A stretch of DNA of 64,000 nucleotides from contig JALMLS010000612.1 of assembly GCA_038496445.1 (NCBI GenBank), positions 124,001 through 188,000 of the forward strand, in the 5' to 3' direction. Origin of the DNA: Trichosphaerium sp. ATCC 40318 (Eukaryota > Discosea > Flabellinia > Trichosidae). Under the pieces are notes generated by a model. It saw only the letters and a list, made by a program, of their open reading frames with translations. It did not search any database and was not told the origin of the DNA. The position numbers were made by a program, and so were the translations under genes. Every line of letters begins with the position of its first letter. Positions within the stretch are counted from its first letter, which is position 1. This document shows, in pieces, positions 61,018 to 64,000 of the stretch.

Positions 61018-62961
61018 ATGACTTACAAGCTTCTCCAAATCATTACACTCCTTGTGTGTCTTGCTTATGTATATGCGGGTCAATCTATAGTATTAACACC
61101 ATTGTCAACATCCACGGGACCTCAGAAAGTTCTCATAGTGTTTCAAGGTATTACCACAAGTTTGGACTCTTATATATCCTTCTTTTGCGGAGACTAAACT
61201 TATATCGCTTTGTTATCAGGTGCTTTTGTACCAGCTGAAAGCTATACGAATGTATCGCAGGCCATACAGTATGCTATACCCTCTGTGAGGCTTTGGGTAC
61301 TCGCCAATAAAACGAAGGGATCTGTTAACAATACTTGTTAGGTTGGTATTGTTAGTTGCAAAGGAAACTTGCCTGAACCGGTTGAAGGAAGCATACAGAT
61401 AGGTGTCATACTTGATACTATAGCAAAGAACGGCTTCCCGATGGTGGCGGAGAACGATACATACATATCCGGACACTCTCTTGGAGGTATTGTGGCTCGT
61501 ACAGTACGTAATCACAATTTGATAAAACGTATCTAACTCTGATACAACGATAGGTGTACAAAGAAGAATATGCAGGATTGATCCTTCTTGGCTCTTACCT
61601 TCCTAGAGATGGAGAAATATCCTTAGCTAACTTCTCAGATCCTGTACGTTCTTCTAACTACGACGTCTAATATGTACTCATTATTACCCTAGGTATTGCA
61701 TTTAGGTGGTGAGATTGACGGACTTACAAGGATTACCCGATTGGCTGTGACAATCAAGCAATGGAGTAAGCTAGCGCAAATCAAAGGTGTTGAGACGCTA
61801 GCAGCAAGCAAACCTATTGTTATTGTGCCTAGTATGGATCACTCTCAGTTCGCTGATAAAGGCGTTTTTATTAAAGGAGATATTAAACCAGAAATACCTT
61901 TTGAACAAGCACATGAACATGTAGGTAAAGCTGTCAGTGCTTTTATTAATGTACAACTATTCGAAGACCCAGAGGTACGGTATACACGCAACAAGTAATC
62001 AATATCCTGACTCCACCTTGTTTAGTCTTTGAACTACTTGGTAGAGAGTATAAAAGACGCACAAGCTCTTGTAACTCCTTTCTGGAAGGCATCTGATATG
62101 GAGTCCAACAGTTGGTGCATCAAAGCACAAAACAGTATCATTAACTTCAACAACTCAAAGAATGTTTCAGTGACAGAGACACTTTCATCAAATATTGTAT
62201 CCTTTGGAGAGTCTAAGCCTACAGTAGATTTATCTACGTCTTACGTACATGACATATGACATCTTTTTGAGGCGCTTATGACTGCTAGATTCTGGAGTTA
62301 AAAACATCTGTTTACAACACTTACAAATTGAATCCTTTTGATGTGTCGACAGAACCTGAAGCCGCTTTGAATATTGCTTGTAAATCAAAATCTCAAGACG
62401 CGGCACTAGCTATTGTCAACTCTAGTATACCACATGGGAATGAGGCATCATGTGAAGATATAAACAAATTAGCTGTTAAAACTGCCTTGGCTTTATTGTC
62501 TGACTCTCAACGTAATCGGTATGTAACCAACACTGCTCGTTGTACCTTTTACTAAGCTCCACAAGATATGAAAACTATGGTAGTAAGCTATCTTTTATAA
62601 AAGATAGCCTGAGCGAAATGGGTAGCGAATGGATTCTAGCAGATCTTCAATTTAATCAAGTATGTACATACTTGCTTTTGTATTTTCTTCTATTTGATTT
62701 CCTTGATTAAACATTAACACTTAAATAGCAAGGAGATCATTATGTTGTGCAATCCAATGCATTAATTACTGACGTAAATTTTCCTATAAAATGGCTTGGT
62801 GGTATGCACTACTGCAAGCTGCTTTCTCCTGCTAGAGCGGTATGACTTTTTTCTTCTCTTTTGGTTCATAAAGGACTCGTCTGATCTACATCTAGGTTGA
62901 ATGGATGCTTGTCGACGGACTAAAACCACAATCAGAATCGATTCAAAATGTTATTGAATAA
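61018..62961 (+). CDS. Secreted lipase-like alpha/beta hydrolase, copy B
   Basis: A near-identical duplicate of the copy at 56716, with the same ten-exon plan, signal peptide (Tyr for Asn in the cleavage region, AYVYA), GHSLGG elbow and PSMDHSQFADKGVF region. Differences are scattered substitutions plus small indels confined to introns. The short intron is again 18 nt and again hides an in-frame TAG. The stop differs: copy A ends at a TAA after GLKP, while here that codon is CAA and the frame runs ten residues further (QSESIQNVIE) to 62961. Copy B's end is therefore probably ancestral and copy A slightly truncated. Separate upstream sequences suggest the two may be expressed differently. Confidence 0.78.
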
Positions 62962-63098
62962 CTATACCCAATTCGATAGTGTCCGTAGTTGTTTTAACCT
63001 TTGAATTCAAAGCTTCTGTATAATAAGTAAATTTATGCTAGTGGATGAAACTAAAGCGCCATGACTTAAGCTATTTTTATTTTCTGTTGAACATTCGG

Positions 63099-64000
63099 AT
63101 GCTTACCATTACACAACTAGTAATTGTCCTTTGTTGTTTATCAACTATTGTAATAGCCAAACCCTATGAATGTCGTGATCGTACAAAATGGCCATTCAGG
63201 TGCGCTAGTATGGCTACCTAGTCCCAAAGACTTAATTGTTACTTATTTAGTGCGCAATCTATTTGGAATATGCCGATTGGATCAAACGCTGAATTTGCAC
63301 GTGCAAATATTTTTCAGTCAATAAAACCAAAAAACTTTTTCTCTGATGATGACTACTTCTTCGAAACATCATACAACGATCCCAGAGTGCCATGGTATGA
63401 CCAAGGATGGTGGGGAGAGGTAAATTGCCAAAAAAGGCAAATATATTACTTCTAACACAACTTACAGCCAAGTGGCGAAGCTCATTGTAATATAACAGGA
63501 AAGCTTGTTGCAGAAGTATATTTTCCGCACGATACCATAGTAACAGCGTGAGAAAAATGAGTTTCTTTTCTAGGTTTTTTGAAATCTGATTTGAAAAATT
63601 TTGACGAAATAGAAGGCCTGATAATATTTAGATTTGGTAATAATAACGCTGCTGGGATACTTCAACCAGATAATATAACATTACTACAACTTCAACCCAT
63701 ATATCGTTGTAAGGAAGGTTCGTTCAAGACATTGTACTAGTACCTTTTTCTAATTGTTTTCTTCTCCTTTTTAGGGTCACCTGTACTAGCGCAAGCGCAG
63801 TGGTTGAAACATAACGTGAGTATCCTTGGAGAAGGCGCGGAAGGGGCACATGGCGGAAGTGGATTATCATCAATTGGAGGTACACTACATTTTTAGTTGC
63901 AAGAAGTTGAAAACAAAACTAGTCGATTTTCAATTAGTTCTACCAGCCAAAACAAATATTATCTAGGCACAATTCGACTAAAGGAACTGTTACCGGATTC
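63099..64000 (+). CDS. Secreted protein of unknown family, cut by window end
   Basis: The start at 63099 gives a signal peptide (MLTITQLVIVLCCLSTIVIA). Exons 63099-63199 and 63251-63419 join in frame (AG|T) and the third starts at 63468. Motifs: SIWNMPIGSNAEFARANIF, FSDDDYFFETSYNDPRVPWY followed by GWWGE, CNITGKLVAEVYFPHDTIV, then IEGLIIFRFGNNNAAGILQP and VSILGEGAEGAHGGSGLSSI near 63840-63880. The start of the mature protein resembles secreted bacterial proteins that begin with a WN.P.GS.A segment, but I cannot name the family. The join after exon three (around 63548-63575) could not be resolved. The gene continues beyond the window. Confidence 0.6.

Overview
This window is nuclear DNA of a unicellular eukaryote. 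It is AT-rich and gene-dense: about 25 protein genes in 64 kb, nearly all split by short introns (mostly 40-60 nt, some 17-26 nt), with short spacers and several head-to-head pairs. Introns very often begin GTACG. The lineage cannot be settled from sequence alone. The gene set (WRKY zinc finger, plant-type methionine-synthesis enzymes, PTEN, a GABA-B-like receptor, a PAK-like kinase, BK channel, Pro/Thr-rich 'PT' stalks) fits a free-living heterotrophic or parasitic protist; the PT stalks resemble those of stramenopiles, but this is inference.

Layout. 0-8.6 kb: a WRKY protein; a BK-type potassium channel (minus) sharing a 108-bp promoter region with a tRNA m7G46 methyltransferase; a small two-helix membrane protein. 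8.9-18 kb: a large secreted heparinase II/III-like protein, then cystathionine beta-lyase and cystathionine gamma-synthase head to head (both enzymes from O-acylhomoserine plus cysteine to homocysteine). 18-28 kb: an F-box/LRR protein with giant-virus-style repeats, a mitochondrial ATM1/ABCB7 transporter, an aspartyl/asparaginyl beta-hydroxylase, an aegerolysin/ET79-like protein and a PT-stalked surface protein. 28-42 kb: insulinase-type protease, PRA1 protein, a CUE-RING-UBE2Q polypeptide, eIF1A, an ANKRD13-type protein and PTEN carrying a C-terminal coiled coil and SH3 domain. 42.5-51.4 kb: a class C (GABA-B-like) 7TM receptor with a LamG/cadherin-like ectodomain, a small secreted PT protein, and an F-box protein. 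51.7-64 kb: a PAK-like kinase that appears catalytically dead, a membrane RING-H2 protein, an ankyrin protein, two recent tandem copies of a secreted lipase-like gene separated by a large inverted repeat, and a truncated secreted protein at the window edge.

Most promising points: the PTEN-coiled coil-SH3 fusion with Asn replacing the signature His; the adhesion-type GABA-B-like receptor; the E2/RING fusion; the divergent CGS/CBL pair; the variant WRKY; strong over-representation of CACGTG; and ultrashort introns supported by comparing the duplicated lipase genes. Exon joins were worked out by hand from reading frame, GT..AG borders and family conservation; no search was run.
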